From contig PUQB01000344.1 in assembly GCA_003024785.1 (NCBI GenBank), forward strand, positions 1 through 64,000: a stretch of 64,000 nucleotides of DNA, read 5' to 3'. Each line of letters begins with the position of its first letter. Positions within the stretch are counted from its first letter, which is position 1. Below the pieces are notes generated by a model. It did no database searches, was not told the origin of the DNA, and saw nothing but the letters and a program-made list of their open reading frames with translations. Shown here piece after piece: positions 11,621-24,357 of this stretch. The position numbers and the translations under genes were made by a program. The DNA comes from Selaginella tamariscina (taxonomy: Eukaryota; Streptophyta; Lycopodiopsida; Selaginellales; Selaginellaceae).

Positions 11621-14037
11621 GACACAATAATATTATGCATATAAACACATATCATATTATAAGGTTCACACATTTATATACCATACCTATAACATCCGTT
11701 CATACGTATATGACAACATTCATACTTTTCTTTACATAAAATCGGTTTGCATTACACATATATATGTGTGCTAGTATCTTATATTACATATATCTATATT
11801 ATATGAATATAGACATACACTGTATTATATTATTCATTAAACATGGTCTTATCTATGTTTTTACATGCATTCACTTGTATTATATGAAAGCATATCCAAA
11901 ACACATATAGAGATGCAATTGATACAATAGATATATGTCTGTACTTTATAAAGATATACATTATATATGGTGTATGTGAGTGTGTGTGAACGTGTTATGA
12001 TAGTAAGATTGTTAGATACGTATCAACAAAGAATAAATGCAAATTATTATGAATAAGAAATGTGGGATATTATTATCATGCACATGACGCACAGAATGTG
12101 CAAATGCATGTCGATTATTTCTGCAATATATAAAAATACATATAGGTATATATAGTTTTATTTAATATTACTAACCTCTCGCAGATTTGATCTCCAAGGC
12201 CGTGTATTGTTGTCTGCACGAACTAAGCCTAGTGGTGGAGGCAAACAATACTGAAAATGAATTAATATAAACCGCAAGTTATACATTAAATAACTAGAAT
12301 TATATATGTAGTATAAGGGGTTTTAAAGCATCAAAACTGTACAAACATACAGATACATAGTAGAGCTAATAATTATAATAATGACATCATACACACGCAC
12401 ATACCCACTAATGCGATATGATATACCTGTTTGAAGTTGCTCCATACATTGCAATCTGGCCCACGTCCATCTCGAATCACTCGTAAATCAATATCCGCAC
12501 CCTGAATAATATATGATGTAATATTGTATATACAAACATGTAATATTAATACTTATGAAGGTCTAAGGACTAACCATTGTTAAGGCACCATAATGAGCAG
12601 CAGCAACAAGTATACTTCCTGTTCCTACAAAAGGATCATACACCAGCTTTCCGGCCTCTGCAAGAGCCTGGTTTTGTATTAAAATTTGCAATATATATAT
12701 CTCACCGTTGTATAGTTATACATATAGTGATTATGCTATTATAGTATAACACATGTAACTTATGATACATGTATATAATACGGCTGACAAGATAAAGCAA
12801 TATTATAGCATTTTGTTATCCACTCATGTTATAGGAGCTAATAATATAGTATGTTATAGGAAAATAAAATACATTACAGTTTAATATGTCTTAAACTTAA
12901 ACCATTCTTAGAAATGTGTGTGTGTATGTATGTATGCATGTTGGTTACTTCAATATATCATAATAAAAAGCATAATATATTATGTCTACTTTTATACATG
13001 GACTATATCACAATATAGTATAGTGTAATATAACATATAGTCCATTATATCATTAAGCTATAATGTAAATCCGTAAATATACTTTATATCGCACGCACAC
13101 ACACGCTTATACATCTCGTAATTCACTCTGTCGTCTTTTAATAGACACACACTCGCACGCACGCACTCAGCGCAGACACGGTATTATATTATCTTTACCT
13201 GGTTTGCCATGAGAAATGCAATCTCAGCATCCATAGCTGTAGGACCAAGGTAATTCCGTGTACTAAGTGCGTATTTTGTAACGAGGCTCCTATCAGAAGC
13301 TCCGATTTCACGACCAAAGAAGAGTATATTTCCCTTATTACTACAATCTTCCAGTGAAGGTAAACCATTGTTAATTATTTTACCATCTGTTTCCATATAC
13401 CAGAACTTCTGATGAGGATCATTCATTCGAACTCTCCCCTGTATTAATACATGAACTAATTAGTATAGATGACTATGTCTATCATTTGATAAATATTATA
13501 TATATTCTGATTATTTGATTTATGATTACAGATATATGTATCTACTTATGTTTGATGTTAATTCATAAAAGCTATTGAATATTATAGATATGCAACTTAC
13601 TTATATGTACGTATACCTGAAAGGCAATAAACTCAAAGCTGTTTATGAGTTTAATCTGTTCTTCGGAGCTGATAACTTTACCAAACGTATCCACAATTAT
13701 TTTGAATGTGACTTCGGTTCCCAAATAAGGAGATTTCCTCTCTTCCGGATAGCTCTCGACAGCTGCTCGGAGCTCCTCGTATGTGCTTCCTTGTCCCCAC
13801 AACTCGAACATAGCCTTCACTAAAATACCTACGTTAAATAAATAAAATATAGTTAGTTTCAAAGGATAGTATATTATGTAAAGCATAAATAACTTGGTAG
13901 TTAATGCACAAGTAGTTGTACACGATGTCTATATGTACTCCCTGCGCTATGTGTGTGGGGATGTTCGCAAATGGAGTATACACATGTTATAGACTCAGTA
14001 TTCGTAAAATGATTCTTGCAAACCTAAAGTTTACTCT

Positions 14038-14097
<60 letters not shown>

Positions 14098-14710
14098 AAG
14101 AATGTATTTAAACGCTTTTAAAGTTTGGGAACATTACTATTGCATATTTTTGTTATAAAAATTATATATATGATATTGCTAATAGACATGTTAGTGTTAT
14201 GCATACATTCGATAATACTTTATGTGATATTAACAGACACCTACATATATAGGGAGGGCATACACGCGCACCTACATAAGTTAATGTCAGAGAATGACTT
14301 AAATGTATTAATTTTTCAGGTTTGTCAACATTATATAAAAAAAATTATTCATATTTCTATAACATTAGCAATACGATATGTCTGTGTCTGTTTGTTAGAT
14401 CTATATTCATATATATATAGAGAGACACACCACACACACACTAAGATGTCTTGTACACCGGTTGATGTATATTCATATATTGGTGAATTATGCGTGTATT
14501 TTACATGAATTTTCTGATGCACATTTACATCTGAATTACATCTGTACGTCAGTTACAGAATTTTCTGATGCACGTTTCTATAGTAAGTGTAACTATATAT
14601 GTCTGTCTTTGGTGTGTTCTTGTGTGTTCCTGATAGTTTATGTGATGCTAACAGGCACCCACTATTTTTATATGGTTCCGTCTATAGATCGAATGTAAGT
14701 TAGACCAATA

Positions 14711-14752
<42 letters not shown>

Positions 14753-14990
14753 CACACCACACACACACACCACCACACATACTTCGATTGGCAATTTTGC
14801 TAGCGATATCTTCAGAGGGAAGGCGAACAAAGTAGAATGGCGAATCTGGATGATGATTAGGCGCCTGCTTCCATTGCAGCTTGCCTGTATATCCAAACAG
14901 CTTCGCGAGCGATTCAACCTCCGGCAGCCTGTACTCCAGCAACCTGTGGAAGAAGTAGCACAAATACCATGTCCCGCCCTCGCCCGCCAT
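10775..14990 (-). CDS. TRMT11: tRNA (guanine-10-N2)-methyltransferase, TRMT11/Trm11 homologue
   Basis: Trm11 is the catalytic subunit that, with Trm112, methylates G10 of tRNAs using S-adenosylmethionine. Eight exons with consensus splice sites are seen: 14,990-14,783 (starts MAGEGGTWYLCYFFHRLLEY), 13,828-13,617, 13,438-13,199 ('LGPTAMDAEIAFLMANQ'), 12,667-12,575 (SAM-binding 'VYDPFVGTGSILVAAAHYG'), 12,501-12,427 ('GADIDLRVIRDGRGPD'), 12,250-12,176, 11,513-11,322 (catalytic DPPYG), and 11,114-10,775 ('KPIPKYRGKYV', stop). The THUMP-like N-terminus and the Rossmann methyltransferase domain are both present. In exon 7 two bases are missing just before DPPYG (expected DAIMCDPPYGVR; a TG unit of TGTGTG is lost), which creates an early stop. 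Everything else is in frame, so a sequence error is likelier than a dead gene. Confidence 0.92.
11539..11620. repeat. Compound (CT)n(TA)n microsatellite in TRMT11 intron 6
   Basis: About 60 bp of CT followed by about 20 bp of TA, some 25 bp from the acceptor side of exon 7. Confidence 0.95.
14037..14098. repeat. Compound (CT)n(CA)n microsatellite in TRMT11 intron 1
   Basis: A CT run with one interruption passes into a CA run. Confidence 0.95.
14711..14771. repeat. Compound (CT)n(CA)n microsatellite near TRMT11 exon 1
   Basis: CT then CA run, ending about a dozen bases from the exon 1 donor at 14,782. Confidence 0.93.
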
Positions 14991-14999
14991 AGCCGTAAC

Positions 15000-15028
15000 T
15001 AGGGTTTAACGCAAACAGGAACCCTAAA
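15000..15028 (-). promoter_or_regulatory. Telo-box-like motifs upstream of TRMT11
   Basis: 'TAGGGTTT' at about 15,000-15,007 and 'ACCCTAAA' at 15,021-15,028 lie 10-40 bp upstream of the start codon. AAACCCTA telo-boxes are a known promoter element of plant ribosome biogenesis and translation genes. Confidence 0.55.
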
Positions 15029-15030
15029 TT

Positions 15031-16540
15031 TTTGTTAAAATTAATAATTATAATAAATTAAAATATATAAAAAATATTCTACGCTCAATATATTTTCTAG
15101 AGAATTATAATGAATAGATGACTTAGATTTTATTTAAACTTTAAAGTATGAGAAAATAGAACCAAATATATTTTAGATATTTTAAGTTTAATTAAATCAT
15201 TTACATTTTATAATTTTGTTTAAGAAATGAAATTTTTTAAGAGTCTTAGATCTATTAATAATTTTTCGTAAGAAGGACTAAACACCAATGATCCAATATA
15301 TTCTATAATTATAGTAAAAATATATATATATATATATATACTAGTTATTTACTTAAATAGTAATAATGTAGTATATCTGTATTTCATATTTTGGTATATA
15401 TAAATTTTCTTAAATATATGTTTTTTCCTGGTTTTCAGTTTTACCAATTTAGTAAGTTTTAATTAATTACACTTGTTATGAATCTGGTTTTGAATTAACT
15501 GATACATATGTATCTGCTATCAAGTGTATTTCATATACATATATATATATATATATATATAATCCACAGGTTTCTATATAAACGTGTATAGAAATTGCTA
15601 TCTTAATAAAACGTTCTGATAACAGTGTGAAATCATTTTTCATAAGAAATGGTATTATTTCTAACTTTATACATAAATTAGATAAATACACACATCCGCC
15701 GTGTTTAATAAAATTTAATAGATTCAAATGAATAATATATATTACATCATTAAATCCAAGCGTACAATAAATTTTCTTCTCTATGACGATTATGCATAAA
15801 ACACTTCATACTTCTATACTATTTTAATTTCTATATAATTAATAAAAATTAAAATAAAATTTAAACCATCCTTTATTATATAATTAATCATCATCAGTAT
15901 CTATTTAAATATAGGGGATTTTTTTTATTAGATCACTAAATCTAAACCACCTTAAACATAGAATATTATTAAAATATTACGATTAAACTTTCTTAAAGGC
16001 TAAACTAAGGTATATCCTTAATATATTCTGACTTAGGATAATATTTTACGTACTCCAAGTATGACATTTGTACATGGCAGTGGATTCATCAGTTTGGAGC
16101 GCTCCCTATTAATTTTTTATTATAATATAGAATAGTAATTATTACAATCTTCAGTAAATTATTTTATTTATTGATGAAATTAATGATTAAATCATTAAAA
16201 ATATTATCGTATATTTAAAAAATATATATATCATTAATTGCTAGAACATAATGTGCTTTCTGCTAGTTAAATGTATATAAATATACATACATATGCTGTA
16301 TATACATGAATAAAATGTACACACATATGCTGACATAAACATAGATAAGTAGCATGTATAAAGATATTAAGGAGCCATCATCTATACGTCATACTATACA
16401 TATTATCACACACTTATAAAACGTACTTTTATATACATAGATACTACATATAGACCAATCAGGAACCTCAGAATATTATTTGCGTGTATAGTGTGAGATT
16501 AGCGTGTATATGAATGTTTAATACAATTAAATACACAAAA
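15031..16540. other. AT-rich intergenic region
   Basis: Upstream of TRMT11. (TA)n runs lie near 15,319-15,340 and 15,538-15,561. No coding region recognised. Confidence 0.55.
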
Positions 16541-16549
16541 TACTATACT

Positions 16550-17130
16550 GTGTTGACAGGCCAAACACATTAGATAATATATACACATAACATGTGTCCG
16601 TTGGAGTATACACTACATTTAGAATAAAATAGACAGTGTAGTACGTATATATATATGTTTATACAGACACACGTATAATACTGTATTAAACCCATATACA
16701 TATACATTTGAACAAGGCAAACACCTTAAATACAAAATACACTATGTGCGTGACCCGTATAATGAATCAAAGAATATTCTTCAAAAAGGTATAAATTAGA
16801 ATATTCCTAAAGAGCTATACCTAAATCTAAGAGAATTAAGGACACACTAATATTAGAAGCCCTTTGGAGAGCAGCATGTGAGATTAGAGATAACTGGGTC
16901 GGGTGGTTTTGTGAGGGTCTCTAGTTTGTACGTAGTATTTCCTAACAATTGGTATCGGAGGCATTGAACACTAAAAACAAATTGTCAAGGAGAAGCAAGC
17001 CTAAGCAAAAGTTTCAATAGCAGTAAGGACAAGTAGATGCTTAAAAAGCTTTAGGAGATGGAGCGTGGAGAGGAGCACAAATGAGACTTCTCTAAACCAC
17101 AAGGTAAATTTCTATTTGTTCTTGTTCAAT
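16550..17130 (+). mobile_element. Fossil LTR-retrotransposon end: LTR 3' edge, primer-binding site and leader
   Basis: An LTR-like 3' end finishing in CTAACA (16,947) is followed after two bases by 'TGGTATCGGAG' (16,950-16,960), very close to the initiator-Met tRNA primer site TGGTATCAGAG of plant LTR elements. A purine-rich, GC-richer leader follows to about 17,130, then AT-rich host-like DNA. The left LTR edge is uncertain. No gag or pol is recognisable, so this is an old, truncated copy; family probably Ty1/copia. Confidence 0.55.
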
Positions 17131-17840
17131 AGGTAAACTATATGGCACGGGAGGAGCCACACACGTGTGTTATTGTACTTTAATTAAGGTTTATTTTTAA
17201 TTTGTTTTTTCTTATATATGAATATATACAATTAATGTGAATTATTAAAATATGCTCGAAATCTTTTTTAAACATTATTAATATTTATCAAGAATAATTT
17301 TAAGATATAATGAAAATAAATGCTTAATTATTATTTAAATTCCTCATTTTGCTTTACTTTAAACACATTGCTCACAAAATGATTAATTAAAATATGTATT
17401 TATGTATATGTAAGAGAGAGAGAGTATTGCGTATGTGTGAGAGAGAATATTTTAATGTATTTTCATGTGAAATAAATGAATATGAAAATTGTCGAATATG
17501 AAAATACATTAAAATATATATGTTTCATGGTTTTATTTAAATTTTGACATGTGTATTTATTACATGTATATCTAAAGTTAAATGTAAAATGTGTGTATGA
17601 TCATATTTATATATGTGTATTTGTAATACGGTGTGATTACAAACTCTCTTTGATAAATAATAAATATATAAACTTCTAATATATTAATTATAAGTTAATT
17701 GCATACACACATACACACAAGCATATTATAATGTTCTAACATTGAATTTACATTGAATAATAATTGTTTAATATTTTATTTAGGCAACGATACATATGTT
17801 TTGGGTTCATTTTATATTTTAAAAATGTTAATAAATAAAA
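17131..17840. other. AT-rich intergenic region
   Basis: Nothing recognised apart from a short AG run at about 17,413-17,422. Confidence 0.5.
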
Positions 17841-19564
17841 TAATGTTGTTACTCCTTTAAATTAAAGAGTTCATATTTAGTTAATAATTTTATGTAGAAA
17901 AAGTATCACGAGAGTATTATAATTTTAAATAATTAAATTTATTATAAGTACATAGAATTAAAATTTACATTGTTTAATTTTATTTTGATAAAATTTTAAT
18001 AAAAAATTATTTAATAAATTAAAATTTAATATGTATTTTAAAAAAAAAACATTCATGCATTTGTGTCATAAGAAGGTATGTTTATAATTTACTGTTTTGT
18101 AATTTATTATTATTTTGTGCATCAAATTTATAGTCTCGTAATACAATAACATTTTGATTAATATTTATATCTATTTTCAACACACTTATTTAATAATATG
18201 TATATATACATATTTGATTGTGTGTGTGTGTGAGAAAGAAAAGGGGGTTTGATTTACAAATGTATATACAATGTTGTTCGTTTTATTACATAAATAACAT
18301 TATAAAAATGTATAATAAAACATGGAAAAGACTTAATGAATATTATGCTTCTTTTAATTATGTAATTGTAACTTGTATTATAAAAATATATTTATTATGT
18401 TCAAATATTCATTACACATGCTAAGAATTAAAAAGTGATGCTACTAAACTAAAATAACATTTTATATTTATTTTAATATGAAGTTGAATCTTATAATATA
18501 ACACTTAAAGATATGACTTTCAACATTCTGATATTAATAATTCTAATAAGTACACATATTTATACTTTAAATAAAAATATTTAAAAGCTGAATTTCTTAT
18601 TCAAAGTGTGCTTTTTAATATGATTATAATTTAATATATACGAGCATGTTCAAAGATTAAATAACTTAAACTCTTTAATTTTATTATTATTATTGGCTTC
18701 TTTAATAAAAGCATGTTAATGGTTGTCTAACCTTAATATTAAGATTTTACTTATGTTGCACAATTGTGTAATTATTAAGTATTAAAGTATAAATTGGCCA
18801 CATAAATTTTTAAGTGTGAATTATGAATTATTAACCTTTAATAATTTTATAAAAATTTATTTTTGAATGATTGCTTTAGGTGTAACAAACAATACATAAT
18901 CTTATGTGTATAATAGAGTTATAGCATCATGTGCTTTTTAATGTAAACACTTGATTGGACTTGTAAGTTTTCTATTTATTAGCATAATAATCACTTATTG
19001 CTATGTATTGATTTTTTAAGTTAAAACTATAAATATATCTTTAGGAATACATTAAGATTTTTCACAAATTAATTATTTAATTAAGCAAATTGCTTACTCA
19101 TATGAAAATTTCTTCTTGGATATTATAAATTGCTCTATCAAGAATTAACTTAACATAAACATTAATAAAAACTATTATTATAGTGAATTCTTTCACATGC
19201 TAGACATACATTATATAGATATAATTTTATAATATATACAACTAATGTTCTTGAAATATAATACATCATAAATATTTCAATCAATTAACTTATTCTAGTT
19301 GAATTATTTTAATCATAAATCTTTTTTACAAAATGTTAATTATAAATAATTAAAATATTTTATGCATAAAGATATACCTTAATATATGCGTAAGGGAATT
19401 TGAATATGAGTAACAAAGCATTTATTAAAGATATTATATGATTTAGATTTTATTTCAAATTTTATTTAAGAGATTTCAATACTAAAACTATTAAATGTCA
19501 AAGTTCTATTGAATAAATAAATAGATCTATATTACTCATGTATAAATAATATTGGACAACTTAA

Positions 19565-19565
<1 letters not shown>

Positions 19566-19613
<48 letters not shown>
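19566..19613. repeat. (TA)n microsatellite downstream of GRP copy A
   Basis: About 48 bp of pure TA. The matching position of copy B (about 23,549) has only a short TA run. Confidence 0.95.
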
Positions 19614-19615
<2 letters not shown>

Positions 19616-19883
19616 TATGTGCATGTATGTGTGTGTCGTATATATGTATTCGGAAGCGTGTATGTGTATACACAATGATGATGTTGTACGATGTGTGACT
19701 TTGACTCCACGTCGGATATGTAATGTGTTTTAGTCAAACTATCTAACTGTGGCGCACATTAATAATTTAATTTGACCAATAAAATTGAGATATTAAATAA
19801 TGCATAGAAAATAGTACAAGATATAATTAAAAAAGAAAGATCGCACCCCTTTATTACTTAGTTACAACGTACCATACATACAT

Positions 19884-20155
19884 TTAGCGTCCATGACCAC
19901 CACGGCCACCACCGCCATGGGAGCCACCACCATAATGAGAAGATTACGGTTTAACCTCCTCAGTCACAGCATCTTCCTTTGCACCGCCACCGTATCCGCC
20001 ACCCCCACGACTGTATCCCCCACCTCCGTCCCCACCTCGTCACCTCCACATTCAGGTTGTCCGTACCCCATATATGGACCTCCACATCCAGGTTTTCTGT
20101 ACCCATCGTATTCACCACGGCCTCCACCTGCACAAGGTTCTTAAGTATATGCTAT

Positions 20156-20192
<37 letters not shown>

Positions 20193-20350
20193 CATATCCG
20201 TATCCAGAGCCTTGTGGGTCTACAGCGTCCTCCTTCACATTAGTAGCAGTCTTGTCCTCCTTCTTGTCCTCAGAGGCAAGCTCGCGAGCTGCCAATACAT
20301 TAGCGAGTGCGATAAGAAAGACAGAGAGGATAAGAAATATAGTCTTCATT
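19884..20350 (-). pseudogene. Secreted glycine-rich protein, copy A (disrupted reading frame)
   Basis: Plant glycine-rich proteins of the PF07172 type are small secreted wall proteins. Exon 1 (20,350-20,193) encodes a signal peptide 'MKTIFLILSVFLIALANVLA' followed by ARELASEDKKEDK, the usual 'ARELAE' start of the mature protein, then 'DPQGSGYGYG'. Exon 2 (20,127-19,884) encodes a Gly/Tyr-rich tail interrupted by 'AKEDAVTEEVKP' and ending 'GGRGGHGR'. Within exon 2 the frame shifts around 20,040. In addition, a codon that is GAA in copies B and C is TAA here, after 'EEVKP'. The splice sites are good. A TATA box and upstream block are retained. It may be a pseudogene or contain sequence errors. 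Confidence 0.8.
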
Positions 20351-20396
20351 GTAAACTCTGCTTGCAAGTGTGTGTGGACTGTGGGAATGAGCTTGT

Positions 20397-20480
20397 TATT
20401 TATACCTGAAAAAATATAATTTTTTTCGTATAAAACCAAGGGTAATTCAATTCTACCAAGACCCGGCTCTGACGGTCGTC
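20397..20480 (-). promoter_or_regulatory. GRP copy A promoter: TATA box and conserved upstream block
   Basis: TATAAATAA (complement of 20,397-20,405) lies about 50 bp upstream of the start codon. The block 20,430-20,480, including 'CCGTCAGAGCCGGGTCTTGG' on the gene strand, is nearly identical in all three copies although other flanks have drifted. Confidence 0.7.
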
Positions 20481-21079
20481 ATTTTCTAGTCAATCCATCT
20501 CGTGAGCAAAGCAAGTTGCAGCTTTACTTTTCGTGGCAATGCAGTGTGTGTGTGCGTGTGCGTGTGCGTGTGCGTGTGAATTCAGTAAACGTACAGTACT
20601 TGAAATTCAAAAGGCGGTGATCCTACAATTGTCAAGATTCAAATCTTTCCATATCATGGTATATTCGTAAGTACTACAAACCTAAACATATTTATGGTTA
20701 AGAATTTAGAGAGAATACATATATTTATAGCTTCTTGTGTTTTAACGTATGGTAAGTGCATATAATTTATCCGGTATTGCCTGTATAGTGATAATGAAGC
20801 TATAAATGCGTGAAATGTTTACATATTATATCTCAAGATACTTAATATTTAATTTATAAAATATCTTATTTGTTCCGAGTATAGCCTATATATCTTCAAT
20901 TTATTTATAAGATTTAATGCTTTAAAATTATAGAATAATGATGTTGAAATTAATTTAAATTTTAAAAATTCTTTATAACAATAGATAAGATCACTTACAC
21001 TTAATTAATTTGATGTTGTGGATGTATATACACACGAGCCAAGTGTGTAACATTAAGTGTAACTTTTAGTTTTTAGAAC
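20481..21079. other. AT-rich upstream flank of GRP copy A
   Basis: Part of the duplicated unit, matching about 24,360-24,920. Contains a (TGTGCG)n-type run near 20,545-20,578. No gene. Confidence 0.6.
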
Positions 21080-21800
21080 CTATGTTAATAGTTTATGCCT
21101 TGGAAATGGTGTCATATGTATATGTCATATTAAAATGAACATGGCACGGTACAACAACTAAAGCACTACTTTTATGATTATGAATAGGTTTAACATTGAA
21201 GGATTAAAGATTCTGGCAAGTCAACATACTAAATGTTAAGTCTCATAACTGGGTGTACTATTAACACATTATTTTATGGTATTTTTTCTAGAGGTGTGTA
21301 ATCATGTTTAAGAATTGAATAACATTAAGTTGTTAACAAGGCCTTTCACGATGTAGTTTATATGGTTTTGCAACTTTAAATTTTTTTTTATAAATATGTT
21401 TAAGGAAAGTGTTTTCACAAGCGGAAAATGCATATTAAACCTACTTTATATATTTTGCATAAAGATGTCACCAAATACTTATAAGAAGTGAACCCGTGTG
21501 AGAAGCACTGAGGTTAAACACTTATAAAAAGTGAACCCATGTGAGAAGCACTAAGGTTAGGACATAAATATGTTTAAGTTTTTCAATATAAGATTTTAAG
21601 TTTACTTGGTTTATTTTTTAAGGCTTTAGGTTGTTTTAAAAAATTTAATGTTACTCACATGAGATAATAATATTTAATAATGACTTGATAGTCACATGTT
21701 ACCGCATGTTCACATTTTGATTTAAACATCTGACATTTAATATCGGATATTGTAAGTCTTATAAAATAAATATTAAGTTTACACATTTTTGAAATTTTTA
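21080..21800 (+). repeat. AT-drifted copy of the 31-40 kb repeat family (copy in unit A)
   Basis: Colinear with 33,180-33,960: 'TCTCATAACTGGGTGTAC' against 'TCTCATAACTAGGTGTGC', then 'AGTCACATGTTACCGCATGT' against 'GGCAGCCACATGTTGCC'. Most differences replace G or C by A or T. The same copy occurs in unit B, so it was inserted before the GRP segment duplicated. Confidence 0.65.
21478..21560. repeat. Two-copy tandem repeat of about 41 bp
   Basis: 'AAGTGAACCCGTGTGAGAAG' at about 21,486 and 'AAGTGAACCCATGTGAGAAG' at about 21,527 lie in adjacent units that differ at few positions. Confidence 0.9.
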
Positions 21801-23795
21801 CTTTTTTAAAGTATATATAATGACTTATAATTTAAATATGTTTACGAATAAAATAATGTTGTTACTTCTTTTAAATTAAGGAGCTTATGTCCAATTAATA
21901 ATTCCACACACATTAGCTTAAATAATTATTAGACCTTAATGAAATATTATGCTTCTTTTAATTGTATAAGTGTAACTTATATTATCAAAAATATTTGTAA
22001 TGTCTAATATTCGTTAGGTATGTCACATGTTGAGGATTAACCTAACATTAAAAGTTGTGATAATATTAAGTTAAAATAATATTCATATATATTTTAACAT
22101 AAGATTGATTCTTATGTAATACAACATTTAAGGTATGACTTTCAATAATATTATAAATTTGACATTGATAATTTTAACCGAGTACACATTTGTGTTCTAA
22201 ATAAAAAATGTTGAAAGGTTGAATTTCTTATTCTAAGTGTGTTATTAACATAATTGTAATTTAATATATATGAACATGTTCAAAAGTTGAACTTAAGTTT
22301 TTGAATTTCATTATTATATTATTAGGTCTTTCTTAAACTATATGCACTATCACCTTTAGTGAAAACATGATAACAATTGTTAAGAAATAAGTTAAAAAAA
22401 TATATGTTCATTATATTGTACAATTGTGTAATTGTTAAGTATGAAAGTATCCTAAGTGTTAATTATGAATCATGTACTTATGATAATTCTAAAGGTTATA
22501 CTTTCAAATAATTACTTTTAAGTACAAAGAATAATGTATTAGATTATGTGCATAATAGAGTTAGGGTAAGAGTTTGTATGTGCTTTTTAATGTAAACACT
22601 TGATTGGACTTGTAAGTTTCTTGCTTATTAAATAGTAATAACTTATTGTTATATATTGATTTTTTGAGTCAAAACTACAATATGAAAATATCTTGGAATA
22701 CATTAAGGTTTTTCATGAAAGTTTCTTCTTGAATACAATAAATACATTTGTATGGATATGATAAATTGCTTTACCAAGAATTATATAATGGACTTATTAG
22801 CTTAGAATAAACATTAATAAAAACATATTATATAAAGAAAATTAAAAAATTTCAGTAACAAGCTCATTCTTCACATGCTAAACATACAGTATATATATAT
22901 AATTAATTTTATAATATATACAACTAATGCCCTTAAAATATACTACATCATCAATATTTTAATCAATTAACTTATTCTAGTTGAATTATTTAAATCGTAA
23001 ATCTTATTTAAAAAAATGTTAATTATAAAATATTGAAATGATATTTTATGCATAAAGAACCTTAATATATGATATCTCAAGGGAATTTGAATATGAGTAA
23101 CAAAGCGTGTATTAAAGGATATTATATGACTTAAATTATATTTTAAATTTATTTAAGAGATTTGAATGCTAAAACTATTAAAATGTCAAAGTTCTGATTA
23201 CAAGGCTGAATAAATAAATAGATCGTATATTACTCATGGATAAATAGTATTGGAAACTTATTAATCCCTTTTAATTTAATTGGAATGAACAGTACTTTTA
23301 CATTAAGGTAATAAGAATAAATATTTATCAAGGCCAAGGTGGAAATTATAAATGAAACTCACGGATGTTTGCATTTAGTTAATAAATGTGTGTGTGTGTG
23401 TTATGTATATATGTGTGTTTGGCATATATAGCAATGATTAGTAGCAAGATATTAAATTGTTCTGCGGGTGTAATTATATACGTACATAACACGTGTCCTG
23501 CGGGAAATCTCAAATAAACGAAAAACTTGCCTATAGCAGACTATAAATTATATATATATATTATGGTATGTGCATGTATGTGGTGTCGTATATATGTATT
23601 CGGAAGCGTGTATGTGTATACACAATGATGATGTTGTACGATGTGTGACTTTGACTCCACGTCGGATATGTAATGTGTTTTAGTCAAACTATACTAACTG
23701 TGGCGCACATTAATAATTTAATTTGACCAAATAAAATTGAGATATTAAATAATATTAAATAGATATTACTTAATTACAACGTAACACACATACAT
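21801..23795. other. AT-rich 3' flank of GRP copy B (duplicated unit)
   Basis: Matches 17,840-19,883 with many substitutions and small gaps. No open reading frame of note; (TG)n at about 23,389-23,400. Confidence 0.6.
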
Positions 23796-24225
23796 TTAGT
23801 GTCCGCCACCACCGCCATGGTAGCCACCACCACCGCCATGGGAGGCACCACCATAATGAAAGATTCTGGTTTAACCTCCTCAGTCACAGCATCTTCCTTT
23901 GCACCGCCACCGTATCCGCCACCCCCACGGCCTCCATCACCTCCGTATCCCCCACCTCCGTTCCCCCTCCAGGTGGTACGTCATATCCAGGTGGTCTGTC
24001 TCCGTATCCACCACGGCCTCGCACAAGGTTCTTAAGTATATGCTATATAAACACACACGCACACACACGCACACACGCGCACCGTATCCTTATCCAGCCT
24101 TGTGGGTCTACAACGTCCTCCTTCATATTGGTGTCCTCCTTGTACTCAGAGGCTAGCTCGCGAGCTGCCAACACATTAGCGAGTGCGATAAGAAAGACAG
24201 AGAGAATAAGAAATATAGTCTTCAT
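23796..24225 (-). pseudogene. Glycine-rich protein, copy B: pseudogene lacking the intron acceptor
   Basis: Exon 1 (24,225-24,083) keeps the signal peptide and 'ARELASEYKEDTNMKEDVVDPQG', but a two-base loss after 'PQG' shifts the frame. At the intron-exon 2 border, copies A and C read 'GTGCAGGTGGAGGCC' whereas B reads 'GTGCGAGGCC': five bases including the acceptor AG are gone. Exon 2 also has frame loss in the G-run near 23,965 and a one-base loss near 23,861. Several independent lesions, one of them not at a homopolymer, make this the best-supported pseudogene of the three. TATA box and promoter block remain. Confidence 0.85.
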
Positions 24226-24273
24226 TGTAAACTCTGCTTGCAAGTGTGTGTGTGGACTGTGGGAATGAGCTTG

Positions 24274-24357
24274 TTATTTATACCTGAAAAAATATATAAA
24301 TTTTTTCGTATAAAACCAAGGGTAATTCAATTCTACCAAGACCCGGCTCTGACGGTG
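24274..24357 (-). promoter_or_regulatory. GRP copy B promoter: TATA box and conserved upstream block
   Basis: TATAAATAA at the complement of 24,274-24,282; the conserved block is 24,307-24,357, identical in its core to copy A. Confidence 0.68.

Noticed and set aside
11345-11739. Plus-strand ORFs across TRMT11 exon 7 and the adjacent microsatellite
   Set aside because: Antisense shadow of exon 7 plus poly-Ser/Leu from (CT)n.
18218-18424. 68-codon ORF in the AT-rich flank of GRP copy A
   Set aside because: Starts in a (TG)n run, has AT-biased codons and no counterpart conserved in unit B.
20074-20419. Plus-strand Thr/Pro-rich ORFs over the GRP genes
   Set aside because: Complement of Gly-rich codons; signal peptide and splice sites show that the minus strand is coding.
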